In this document: in pieces, positions 9,276 to 18,265 of the stretch
How the letters are laid out: each line of letters begins with the position of its first letter
Position numbering within the stretch: position 1 is the stretch's first letter
DNA from: Comamonas_C sp026954015
Lineage (GTDB): Bacteria; Pseudomonadota; Gammaproteobacteria; Burkholderiales; Burkholderiaceae_C
Direction: 5' to 3'
Length of the DNA: 64,000 nt
Assembly: GCA_035063785.1 (NCBI GenBank)
Contig: JAPSFS010000010.1
Coordinates: forward strand, 62,001-126,000
Notes under the pieces: generated by a model
Told to the model about the DNA's origin: nothing
Databases searched by the model: none
What the model saw: only the letters and a program-made list of their open reading frames with translations
Position numbers and translations under genes: made by a program

Positions 9276-9565
9276 CCCCGGTGGCGCTGATACAGACCAC
9301 GATCCTGATGGGTCTGCTGGTGCTCTGCGGCGGAGCATGGAGCGCGCTGTACTGCCTGGGCAAGGCGCGCGAACGGCCCGACCTGCTGCACATCGGCATC
9401 GCCTGCTACGTCGTGGCGCTCGGCCTGGCGCTGGCGATCAGCCTGTACTCACCATTGACCGCCGGCTGGAAGCTGCTGATCGTGGTGAGTGCGCTGGCGT
9501 ATGCCGTCATACCGCCAATCACCCTGCGGTATCTCGAACAACTACACGAAGGCGAGGAGGCCTGA
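9272..9565 (+). CDS. Unrecognised three-helix membrane protein in nor cluster
   Basis: The 97-residue protein has three hydrophobic segments (about 6-26, 40-58 and 64-85) and a short charged C-terminus (RYLEQLHEGEEA). No family was recognised and no haem or metal motif is visible. The start overlaps the norB stop as ATGA, so it is translationally coupled and probably acts with NorCB, for example in assembly, stability or electron delivery; this is inference from position. The next small membrane gene begins 3 bp after its stop. Confidence 0.75.
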   Translation: MTPVALIQTTILMGLLVLCGGAWSALYCLGKARERPDLLHIGIACYVVALGLALAISLYSPLTAGWKLLIVVSALAYAVIPPITLRYLEQLHEGEEA

Positions 9566-9568
9566 CCC

Positions 9569-9904
9569 ATGTTTGCCAATCTGATCAACACCATCGCCGG
9601 CCTGGTGCTGGTGTATTCGGTGGTGCTGCACCCCACCTGGGTGGAGCAGCGCTACTTCCCGCTCATGGGCTTCGCCGCGGTGTTCCTGGTGCTCGCCGTC
9701 GTGGCCCGGCGCGGCGACCCGCACCCCTGGTTCAGCTGGACCAACATCGCGCTGGCGATTGCGCTGGCGATCCTCTCGCTGTTCCCGCTCGCCACGCTGC
9801 CCTACCTCACGTTCTGGGTGTCGTTCTGGGTGGGCTGCACGGTACCGATCCTCGCGCTGTGGGCGCTGCTCTACCGCCGCGACCTGCGCAAAGCGGCCCC
9901 CTGA
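9569..9904 (+). CDS. Unrecognised four-helix membrane protein in nor cluster
   Basis: The 111-residue integral membrane protein has about four hydrophobic spans, separated by short loops such as HPTWVEQRYFP and ARRGDPHPWFSW, and a positively charged tail. No family was recognised. The ATG at 9569 follows GGCGAGGAGG, a strong ribosome binding site inside the end of the preceding gene. Position between norB, a small helical protein and a cytochrome c suggests a role tied to NO respiration. It could be a second tiny subunit or an assembly factor in place of the absent NorQ/NorD. Confidence 0.72.
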   Translation: MFANLINTIAGLVLVYSVVLHPTWVEQRYFPLMGFAAVFLVLAVVARRGDPHPWFSWTNIALAIALAILSLFPLATLPYLTFWVSFWVGCTVPILALWALLYRRDLRKAAP

Positions 9905-9944
9905 ACCGCACCCCCGTACCCGAGACCTTATTTGGAGAGCATCG

Positions 9945-10271
9945 ATGAACAAGCACAACGTTCTCACCGGCGCGGCCGTCCTGCTGACCGTCTTTTACGC
10001 GGCTTCCTTTGCGCACGCCGCCGACCCTGCCGCTGGCAAGGCGCTCTACGAGACTACCTGCGTCGCCTGCCACGGGCCGGCCGGCATCTCGGTGGCACCG
10101 GTCTACCCCAACCTCGGCGGCCAGAAGGAGCCCTACCTGGTCGAACAGCTCAAGGCGTACCGCGATGGCACGCGTGCAAATCCGATCATGGCACCCATGG
10201 CCAAGGGGCTCAACGACACGCAGATCGCCAACCTGGCAGCCTACCTGACGGCGCCGCCCAGGCTGCGCTGA
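9945..10271 (+). CDS. Class I c-type cytochrome (c553/c4-like), periplasmic
   Basis: The 108-residue protein has a signal peptide ending ...FAHA, then AAGKALYETTCVACHG with a single CVACH haem site at about residues 35-39. MAPMAKGL lies near residue 86, in the usual place of the axial methionine. Such monohaem cytochromes shuttle electrons between bc1 and terminal reductases, so this one may feed NorC. The ATG at 9945 has GGAGAG 7 bp upstream. It is the last gene of the nor cluster and is followed by a strong hairpin at 10310-10348. Confidence 0.9.
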   Translation: MNKHNVLTGAAVLLTVFYAASFAHAADPAAGKALYETTCVACHGPAGISVAPVYPNLGGQKEPYLVEQLKAYRDGTRANPIMAPMAKGLNDTQIANLAAYLTAPPRLR

Positions 10272-10309
10272 GCAGGGGCAGTGCCAACGCGGTACGCCTT
10301 TCAGAGACA

Positions 10310-10348
10310 CGAAAACCGCGCTCGCGCTTTGGCGGGGCGCGGTTTTCG
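10310..10348 (+). terminator. Hairpin terminator after the nor cluster
   Basis: A perfect 12-bp inverted repeat, CGAAAACCGCGC and GCGCGGTTTTCG, is separated by 15 bases. The TTTT lies inside the right arm rather than as a long trailing tract. It follows the cytochrome gene by 38 bp and should separate nor from acs transcription. Confidence 0.75.
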
Positions 10349-10480
10349 CATTCAGTCCGTACGGCACCGAAGCGCGCCGGAGCCGTAACGATTGAGCTAA
10401 GCTATGAGCCAGTCAGTGCCCTGTAAGTAGGGCGGCTGAGAGTCGAGCAGTTCGGTTGTTTTTTGACAGGAGACAAATTC

Positions 10481-12475
<1,995 letters not shown>

Positions 12476-12497
12476 TCCCTGCCAGAATCGGGGCCAG

Positions 12498-12531
12498 GCC
12501 TGCCGACTCGCAAGGGTCGGCAGGCTTTTTT
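12498..12531 (+). terminator. Rho-independent terminator of acs
   Basis: Stem GCCTGCCGAC / GTCGGCAGGC with an 8-base loop is followed immediately by TTTTTT. It begins 22 bp after the acs stop, a textbook intrinsic terminator. Confidence 0.93.
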
Positions 12532-12550
12532 CATGGAAGGCGCGCCCGGC

Positions 12551-13567
12551 ATGGCCCCACCAGACACGAGCAGCATCACCGACGTGCCCGGCATCGAAGT
12601 CGGGCACTACACCGACACCCGCCGCCCCACAGGCTGCAGCGTCGTCATTGCGCGCGACGGCGCAGTTGCCGGGGTGGACGTGCGCGGCGCAGCGCCCGGC
12701 ACGCGCGAGACGGATCTGCTCGAACCCACGCACCTCATTGAAAAAGTACATGCGGTCATGCTCGCAGGCGGCAGCGCCTGGGGGCTCGACGCCGCCAGCG
12801 GCACGATGCGCTGGCTGGAAGAGCACGGCATAGGCCTGAACGTCGGCGTGGGCCTCGTGCCGCTCGTGCCCGCCGCGGTGCTCTTCGACCTGCACCTGGG
12901 CGACGGCCGCATCCGGCCCGATGCCGCCGCCGGCTACGCCGCGTGCGAGGCCGCGTCGGGCGCACGCCCCGCGGAAGGCAACGTCGGCGCGGGTGCAGGT
13001 GCCACGGTGGGCAAGCTCTTCGGTCCCGAATTTTCGATGAAAAGCGGCATCGGCACCGCAGCCGTGCAGGTGGGCGGCATCACGGTCGGCGCGCTCATCG
13101 CGTGCAACGCGGTGGGCGACGTGATCGATCCGTGCACCGGCCACCCGATCGCTGGCGCGCGTACCGCGCAAGGCGATGCGCTGCGTGACGCCCCCGCCGC
13201 GGTGCTGCACGGCGAAGCGCTGCACCCCATGCTGGCTGGCAGCAACACCACGGTGGGCGTCATCGCCACCGACGCACCACTCACCAAGGCACAGGCGCGG
13301 CGCCTGGCCGTTTCCGCGCACGACGGCCTGGCGCGCACGATCAGCCCGGTGCACACCATGAGCGACGGCGATACGCTGTTTGCACTCGCCACGGGCCGCG
13401 CGGGCGCGTCGCCCGGCATGACCGTGCTGGCCGTGATGGCCGCCGAGGCCGTGGCCCGCGCCACGCTGCGCGCCGTGCGCGCCGCCCGCGCGGTCACCAC
13501 AAGCAACGGGCTGACGCTACCCGCGTGCGACGACCTCGCTCATACAGACTTGCATTCGGCCCGATAA
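12551..13567 (+). CDS. S58 family (DmpA/BapA-like) self-processing peptidase
   Basis: The 338-residue protein matches the P1/S58 N-terminal-nucleophile family, which includes L-aminopeptidase D-amidase/esterase DmpA and beta-aminopeptidases. Visible family signatures are ITDVPGIEVGHYTD near the N-terminus, LAGGSAWGLDAA, GNVGAGAGATVGK, and GSNTTVGVIATD around residues 235-246. By family analogy the last is where the chain is cut to expose the nucleophile. The start is uncertain: an ATG at 12533 abuts the acs terminator, whereas the ATG at 12551 has GGAAGG upstream and is preferred. The substrate is unknown. Confidence 0.82.
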   Translation: MAPPDTSSITDVPGIEVGHYTDTRRPTGCSVVIARDGAVAGVDVRGAAPGTRETDLLEPTHLIEKVHAVMLAGGSAWGLDAASGTMRWLEEHGIGLNVGVGLVPLVPAAVLFDLHLGDGRIRPDAAAGYAACEAASGARPAEGNVGAGAGATVGKLFGPEFSMKSGIGTAAVQVGGITVGALIACNAVGDVIDPCTGHPIAGARTAQGDALRDAPAAVLHGEALHPMLAGSNTTVGVIATDAPLTKAQARRLAVSAHDGLARTISPVHTMSDGDTLFALATGRAGASPGMTVLAVMAAEAVARATLRAVRAARAVTTSNGLTLPACDDLAHTDLHSAR

Positions 13568-13597
13568 CGAGGCGATACGGCCGCGGGCGAACCCGTA

Positions 13598-14431
13598 TCA
13601 ATCGTGCAGCCCGCGCTCGTCGGGCTCGTCGGTCGAGGTGCTGATCACGCTCACCGGCTGCCCCTTGGCCTTGCGCCAGCCGTAGAGCACATAGCCCGAC
13701 AAGCCGTAGCAGGCGAAGACCAGGAACAGCACGCTCGGCGGATCGATGTTGATCACCGCGATGCCGAGCGCGATCAGCACCACCACGACGAAGGGCACAC
13801 TCTGGCGCGCCTGCACATCCTTGAAACTGTAGAACGGCACGTTCGTCACCATGGTGAGGCCCGCGTAAAGCGTCAGCGCAAACGCGATCCACGACGCCTG
13901 CGGCCAGTTCAGGTGTCCGCCCAGGCCGCGCTCCACGCCGTTGTCGGTCATGAGCCAGATAAAGCCCATGACGAGCGCCGCGGCGGCCGGTGACGGCAGG
14001 CCCTGGAAATAGCGCTTGTTCACCACGCCGGTATTGACGTTGAAGCGTGCCAGGCGCAGCGCGGCGCAGGCGCAATACACGAAGGCCGCGATCCAGCCCC
14101 AGCGCCCCAGCCCCTTGAGCGCCCAGACGTAGACGATGAGCGCGGGTGCCGCGCCGAACGAGACCATGTCGGCGAGCGAATCCATCTGCTCGCCAAAGGC
14201 GCTTTGCGTGTTGGTCATGCGCGCGACGCGGCCATCGAGGCTGTCGAAGACCATGGCCGAGAACACTCCCATCGCCGAAAGCTCGAATCGCCCGTTGATC
14301 GCCATCACGATCGCGTAAAACCCGCTGAACAGCGCCGCCAGCGTGAACAGATTGGGCAGGATATAGATGCCCTTGCGGCGCTTGTGCAGCACCGGCTCCT
14401 GTTCCTGGGTTGATCCGTTGTTTTCAAACAT
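13598..14431 (-). CDS. pssA: CDP-diacylglycerol--serine O-phosphatidyltransferase
   Basis: This integral membrane enzyme makes phosphatidylserine, the precursor of phosphatidylethanolamine. The 277-residue protein has about seven helices and the complete CDP-alcohol phosphotransferase motif: DG at 64-65, AR four residues on, G, then two aspartates spaced by three (within DSLDGRVARMTNTQSAFGEQ and the following MDSLAD). The N-terminus is short and charged (KRRKGIYILPNLFT), typical of subclass II PssA. It is encoded convergently to the S58 peptidase gene, with 30 bp between the stops. Confidence 0.95.
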   Translation of the reverse strand: MFENNGSTQEQEPVLHKRRKGIYILPNLFTLAALFSGFYAIVMAINGRFELSAMGVFSAMVFDSLDGRVARMTNTQSAFGEQMDSLADMVSFGAAPALIVYVWALKGLGRWGWIAAFVYCACAALRLARFNVNTGVVNKRYFQGLPSPAAAALVMGFIWLMTDNGVERGLGGHLNWPQASWIAFALTLYAGLTMVTNVPFYSFKDVQARQSVPFVVVVLIALGIAVINIDPPSVLFLVFACYGLSGYVLYGWRKAKGQPVSVISTSTDEPDERGLHD

Positions 14432-14579
14432 AAATGCCTCTAAGGGATGTTCAGCCAGCGCGGAGCGCTACATCTTTCGATGCACGCGCTGCCGCGCCAG
14501 CATCACGCCCCGCGCGGACGCCGACCGCAAGGGGAACCGCGATCGGCAAACGCGCATTATCGAAGATCGTGCGTCCACG

Positions 14580-14604
14580 AAAAAGGCCACCTCGCAAGGT
14601 GGCC
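14580..14604 (-). terminator. Rho-independent terminator of aceA
   Basis: Read on the minus strand, GGCCACCT-TGCG-AGGTGGCC is followed directly by TTTTT. It lies 43 bp beyond the aceA stop. Confidence 0.92.
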
Positions 14605-14646
14605 CCGGACACGCGAGGCGCGGATCACGCCCCGTTCGGTCGCATC

Positions 14647-15978
14647 TCAGTGGAACTGCGCTTCTTCGGTCGAGCCCGTGAGCGCCTTGACCGACGAGGT
14701 GCCGCCCTGGATCACGGTGGTCACGTCGTCGAAATAGCCCGCGCCCACTTCCTGCTGGTGGCTCACGAAGGTGTAGCCCTGCTGGCGCGCGGCGAACTCG
14801 GGCTCCTGCACCATCTCGACGTAGTGCTTCATGCCCTCGCCCTGCGCGTAGGCGTGCGCGAGCTTGAAGGTGTTGTACCAGTTGCTGTGGATGCCCGCGA
14901 GCGTGATGAACTGGAACTTGTAGCCCAGCGCCGACAGGTCGTCCTGGAACGTGGCGATCTGCTTGTCGCTCAGGTTCTTCTTCCAGTTGAACGACGGCGA
15001 GCAGTTGTACGCGAGCAGCTTGTTGGGCGACGAGGCCAGCACCGCCTGCGCGAATTCACGAGCGAAGCCGATGTCCGGCACGCCGGTCTCGCACCACACG
15101 AGGTCGGCGTACGGCGCGTAGGCCACGCCGCGGCTGATGGCCTGCTCCAGGCCGTTTTTCACGCGGTAGAAGCCCTCCTGCGTGCGCTCGCCGGTGAGGA
15201 ACGGCTTGTCGTTGGCGTCATGGTCGCTCGTGAGCAGGTTGGCCGCCTCGGCATCGGTGCGCGCGAGGATCAGCGTGGGCACGCCCATGGTGTCGGCAGC
15301 GAAACGCGCGGCGATCAGCTTCTCGATCGCTTCCTGCGTAGGCACCAGCACCTTGCCGCCCATGTGGCCGCACTTCTTGACGGCCGCGAGCTGATCCTCG
15401 AAGTGCACGCCCGAGGCGCCGGCGATGATCATGTTCTTCATCAGCTCAAAGGCGTTGAGCACGCCGCCGAAGCCGGCTTCCGCATCCGCCACGATGGGCA
15501 GGAAGTAGTCGATGAACTCCTTGTCGCCGGGGTTGGTGCCGCGGCCCCACTGGATCTCGTCGGCACGCTTGAAGGTGTTGTTGATGCGGCGCACCATGGT
15601 CGGCACCGAGTCGTACGCGTACAGCGACTGGTCGGGGTACATGGTCTCGCTGGTGTTGCCGTCGGCCGCCACCTGCCAGCCCGAGAGGTACACCGCCTCC
15701 AGGCCGGCCTTGGCCTGCTGCATGGCCTGGCCGGCGGTGATGGCGCCGAACGCGTTCACGTAGCCCTTCTTGGAGCCGCCGTGCAGCTTTTCCCAGAGCT
15801 TTTCCGCCCCGTGCAGCGCCAGCGTGTACTCGGGCTGCAGGCTGCCGCGCAGGCGCACGACGTCGGCCGCCTTGTAGCCGCGCTTGACGTCCTTCCAGCG
15901 GGGGTTCTGCGCCCAGTCCTTTTCGAGGGCGGTGATCTGTTGTTCACGGCTGAGCTGGGCATTCAGCGATTGCGGCAT
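14647..15978 (-). CDS. aceA: Isocitrate lyase
   Basis: AceA splits isocitrate to succinate and glyoxylate, the first step of the glyoxylate shunt needed for growth on acetate. The 443 residues contain the catalytic signature KKCGHMGGK (Cys about 197), FEDQLAAVKK and YNCSPSFNW. The ATG at 15978 has GGAGAA 5 bp upstream. Malate synthase is not next to it. Two phased palindromes lie 60-105 bp upstream, indicating specific repressor control. Acs, the symporter, PpsA and Ppc in the same window serve the same C2-to-C4 metabolism. Confidence 0.97.
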   Translation of the reverse strand: MPQSLNAQLSREQQITALEKDWAQNPRWKDVKRGYKAADVVRLRGSLQPEYTLALHGAEKLWEKLHGGSKKGYVNAFGAITAGQAMQQAKAGLEAVYLSGWQVAADGNTSETMYPDQSLYAYDSVPTMVRRINNTFKRADEIQWGRGTNPGDKEFIDYFLPIVADAEAGFGGVLNAFELMKNMIIAGASGVHFEDQLAAVKKCGHMGGKVLVPTQEAIEKLIAARFAADTMGVPTLILARTDAEAANLLTSDHDANDKPFLTGERTQEGFYRVKNGLEQAISRGVAYAPYADLVWCETGVPDIGFAREFAQAVLASSPNKLLAYNCSPSFNWKKNLSDKQIATFQDDLSALGYKFQFITLAGIHSNWYNTFKLAHAYAQGEGMKHYVEMVQEPEFAARQQGYTFVSHQQEVGAGYFDDVTTVIQGGTSSVKALTGSTEEAQFH

Positions 15979-16037
15979 GGTCTTCTCCGAAGGTTGAAAA
16001 ATGATGGTGCGGTGCGCGACACCGTGGCTGCATTCTA

Positions 16038-16083
16038 AGTCTTATATAAGACTCAAATTTTGTCTTGTGTCTTATACAAGACA
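16038..16083 (-). promoter_or_regulatory. Two phased palindromic operators upstream of aceA
   Basis: AGTCTTATATAAGACT (16038-16053) is a perfect 16-bp palindrome and TGTCTTATACAAGACA (16068-16083) a near-perfect second copy. Their centres are exactly 30 bp apart, three helical turns, so two dimers would bind the same DNA face. The surrounding 333-bp gap (15979-16311) holds no gene and is markedly AT-rich from 16030 to 16215. The form resembles operators of GntR-type regulators, but the binding protein is unidentified. aceA is the likely target; panE starts 228 bp to the right. Confidence 0.72.
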
Positions 16084-16311
16084 TATTATTTGTCCTTTCA
16101 ATTCAACAGGTTGTGCACTCATTTTTACCATGTGAATTCCGATCTCTCGTATCAAGAAAAAATGCCGCGCTGCAACATGGCAGATTTTCAAAATGCATCG
16201 CATGATTTTGCAATATGAAATTAACTGCCGGACAGCCCATCCGGCGCGCGCTACGATCGTGCAGCACCGTCCGCGGGCCACGTCCACCGCCCTTCCTGAA
16301 AGTCTGAACCC

Positions 16312-17271
16312 ATGGCCGATTCCGCCCCTCCGTCCGATCCCCTGTCTTTCGCCATCTTCGGCGCGGGCGCGGTCGGCTGCTACTTCGGTGCGCTGCTGTC
16401 ACGCGCCGGTCACCGGGTGACCCTGATCGGCCGCGCGGCGCACGTCCAGGCAATCACGCAGCGCGGCCTGCGCCTGCAAACCACCACCGCCGACACCTGC
16501 ATTCCCATGCACGCGAGCACGCAACCCGCCGCCGCGAACGGCGCCGACGTGGTGCTGCTGTGCGTGAAGTCGGGCGACACTGAGGAAGCCGCCCGGCAAC
16601 TGCTGCCCTTCGTTGCCCCCCACACCCTCGTGCTCACGCTGCAGAACGGCGTAGACAACGACGCACGGGCGCGCGCGGTGCTGGGCAACGCCTGCGACGT
16701 GGCCGCCGCGGTGGTCTACGTGGCCACCGCGATGGCGGGCCCCGGCCACGTGCGCCACTACGGGCGGGGTGACCTCGTGATCGCCCCTGCGCCGCTGAGC
16801 GTGCGGCTGGCGGCGCAGCTGCAGGCCGCCGGGATCCCCACGCAGATATCGGACAACGTGCGCGGCGCACTCTGGGCCAAGCTCATCATCAACTGCGCCT
16901 ACAACGCCCTGTCTGCCCTGCTGCAACGGCCCTATGGCTGGCTCATGGCGCAACCCGGCGCGAACGACGTGGTGAACAACGTCGTCGAGGAGTGCCTGGC
17001 GGTCGCCCACGCCGATGACGTCGAGATCGCCGGCGACATTCACACCGCGCTGCGCGCCATCGTCACCAGCATGCCGGGGCAGCTTTCCTCGACCGCGCAA
17101 GATGTCGCACGCGGCAAGCCCACCGAAATCGACCACCTGAACGGCTATGTGGCGCAGCGCGGTCGTGCACTGGGGGTCCCCACCCCCGTGAACCACACCC
17201 TCGAGGTGCTGGTGCGCATGCTGCAGGCCCGTGCGGGCGAGAGCGCGGCATCGCAGGAACAGGGCAAGTGA
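16312..17271 (+). CDS. panE: 2-dehydropantoate 2-reductase (ketopantoate reductase)
   Basis: PanE reduces ketopantoate to pantoate with NADPH in pantothenate/CoA synthesis. The 319-residue protein opens with the dinucleotide fold FAIFGAGAVGCYFGA. It has the cofactor loop CVKSGDTE, TLQNGVDN, and the catalytic-lysine region LWAKLIINCAYNALSAL in the C-terminal helical domain. Burkholderiales often carry several PanE-like paralogues, so the physiological substrate could differ. It stands alone, without panB or panC nearby. Confidence 0.87.
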   Translation: MADSAPPSDPLSFAIFGAGAVGCYFGALLSRAGHRVTLIGRAAHVQAITQRGLRLQTTTADTCIPMHASTQPAAANGADVVLLCVKSGDTEEAARQLLPFVAPHTLVLTLQNGVDNDARARAVLGNACDVAAAVVYVATAMAGPGHVRHYGRGDLVIAPAPLSVRLAAQLQAAGIPTQISDNVRGALWAKLIINCAYNALSALLQRPYGWLMAQPGANDVVNNVVEECLAVAHADDVEIAGDIHTALRAIVTSMPGQLSSTAQDVARGKPTEIDHLNGYVAQRGRALGVPTPVNHTLEVLVRMLQARAGESAASQEQGK

Positions 17272-17584
17272 TTGCCTCGCGGCAGCATTTCACCCGCCGC
17301 GAGCCGGGCCTCGGCAGGAATACAGGCGCCCGGCGGCTGGTAGTAGCGGTCGTCCTTCAGCTTTGATAGCTGCTCGCGCAATCGGGACATGGCCTGAGGC
17401 CGGAAATGCATGAAAACAACGACTTCCGGCGGGCGCCTACCGCGTTTATGGGAAAACCCGCACGCCAGACACATCACAAAACTGGCGACACGCGCGTTTC
17501 CACGTTACCATAGCGCTATCCTTTTTAGGTGCTTTTGCCCGCGCGCCAGCACCTGAACACCGCTCAGCAGCAGGAGACACATTC
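17272..17584. other. Gene-poor gap with repeat copy b and a small palindrome
   Basis: This 313-bp stretch has no convincing gene. At 17361-17400 lies a partial copy of the interspersed repeat (CTTTGATAGCTGCTCGCGCA). ATAGCGCTAT at 17510-17519 is a perfect 10-bp palindrome 65 bp before the HxlR-type gene and could be its operator. A minus-strand reading frame from about 17409 contains MSRLREQLSKLK and stays open into panE, but its start overlaps the repeat and it has no recognised relatives. Confidence 0.5.
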
Positions 17585-17890
17585 ATGGGTTCCAAAGAAA
17601 ACGCCGCCGTCAATCAGCTCCTGGAAAGGCTGGAACGCCGCTATGCGCTGCGCGTGCTCTGGGCATTGCGCGACGGTCATCCGCAGACTTTCCGGCTGCT
17701 GCAGGACAGCGTGGGCGGCATCACGCCCAACACGCTCAACACCCGCATCAAGGAGCTGCGCGAGGCGGGTTTCGTGGACCACGGCAGCGACGGCTACATC
17801 GTCACCACATCTGGCCAGGACTTGCTCAAGCGCCTGTCGGACGTGCAGGCCTTCTCCACGCGCTGGGTCGCCGCGCGCGCCAAGAAGTAA
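17585..17890 (+). CDS. HxlR-family winged-helix transcriptional regulator
   Basis: The 101-residue protein is the size of HxlR/YodB regulators. LERRYALRVLWALRDG, RLLQDSVGGITPNTLNTRIKELREAGFVD and the wing GYIVTTSGQDLLKRL match the family helix-turn-helix and wing. The N-terminal redox-sensing cysteine of the YodB type is absent, as are all other cysteines, so thiol sensing is unlikely. An AGGAGA site precedes the ATG. An FKBP isomerase gene follows after 18 bp and is probably co-transcribed. Confidence 0.85.
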   Translation: MGSKENAAVNQLLERLERRYALRVLWALRDGHPQTFRLLQDSVGGITPNTLNTRIKELREAGFVDHGSDGYIVTTSGQDLLKRLSDVQAFSTRWVAARAKK

Positions 17891-17908
17891 TCCGAAACGA
17901 GGAACCCC

Positions 17909-18265
17909 GTGGCACTGACGACTACCGCCTCCGGCCTGCAGTACGAAGACACCCGCCTCGGTGAAGGCGCCGCCGCCCGCACGGGCCAATCGGTGCGCGT
18001 GCACTACACGGGCTGGTTGCACGAAGCGGGTGAGAAAGGCGCGCGCTTCGACTCCAGCCGCGACCGCGGCCAGCCGTTTGAGTTCCCGCTGGGCGCGGGC
18101 ATGGTGATCCGCGGCTGGGACGAAGGCGTGCAAGGCATGCAGGTCGGCGGCCAGCGCACGCTCCTGATTCCGGCCGCGCTCGGCTACGGCGAGCGCGGTG
18201 CAGGCGGTGTGATCCCACCCAACGCCACGCTGCTCTTCGACGTCGAACTGCTGGCGATCGATTAG
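17909..18265 (+). CDS. FKBP-type peptidyl-prolyl cis-trans isomerase
   Basis: This single-domain FKBP of 118 residues catalyses proline isomerisation during protein folding. Characteristic stretches are VHYTGWL, FDSSRDRGQPFEFPLGAGMVI (given in part), GWDEGVQGMQVGGQR and LGYGERG-GGVIPPNATL, which line the active site. No signal peptide is present, so it is cytoplasmic. It starts with GTG at 17909, preceded by GAGGA. Its 3' end overlaps the convergent symporter gene by 4 bp. Confidence 0.95.
   Translation: MALTTTASGLQYEDTRLGEGAAARTGQSVRVHYTGWLHEAGEKGARFDSSRDRGQPFEFPLGAGMVIRGWDEGVQGMQVGGQRTLLIPAALGYGERGAGGVIPPNATLLFDVELLAID

Noticed and set aside
12533..12550. Upstream ATG for the S58 peptidase
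   Set aside because: It lies within 2 bp of the acs terminator T run and has no ribosome binding site; the ATG at 12551 is preferred.
17145..17477. Minus-strand frame with MSRLREQLSKLKDDRYYQPP between panE and the HxlR gene
   Set aside because: It runs far into panE antisense and its start overlaps the repeat. Composition is plausible for the first 50 residues, but no relatives are known to me, so it is mentioned only in the gap entry.
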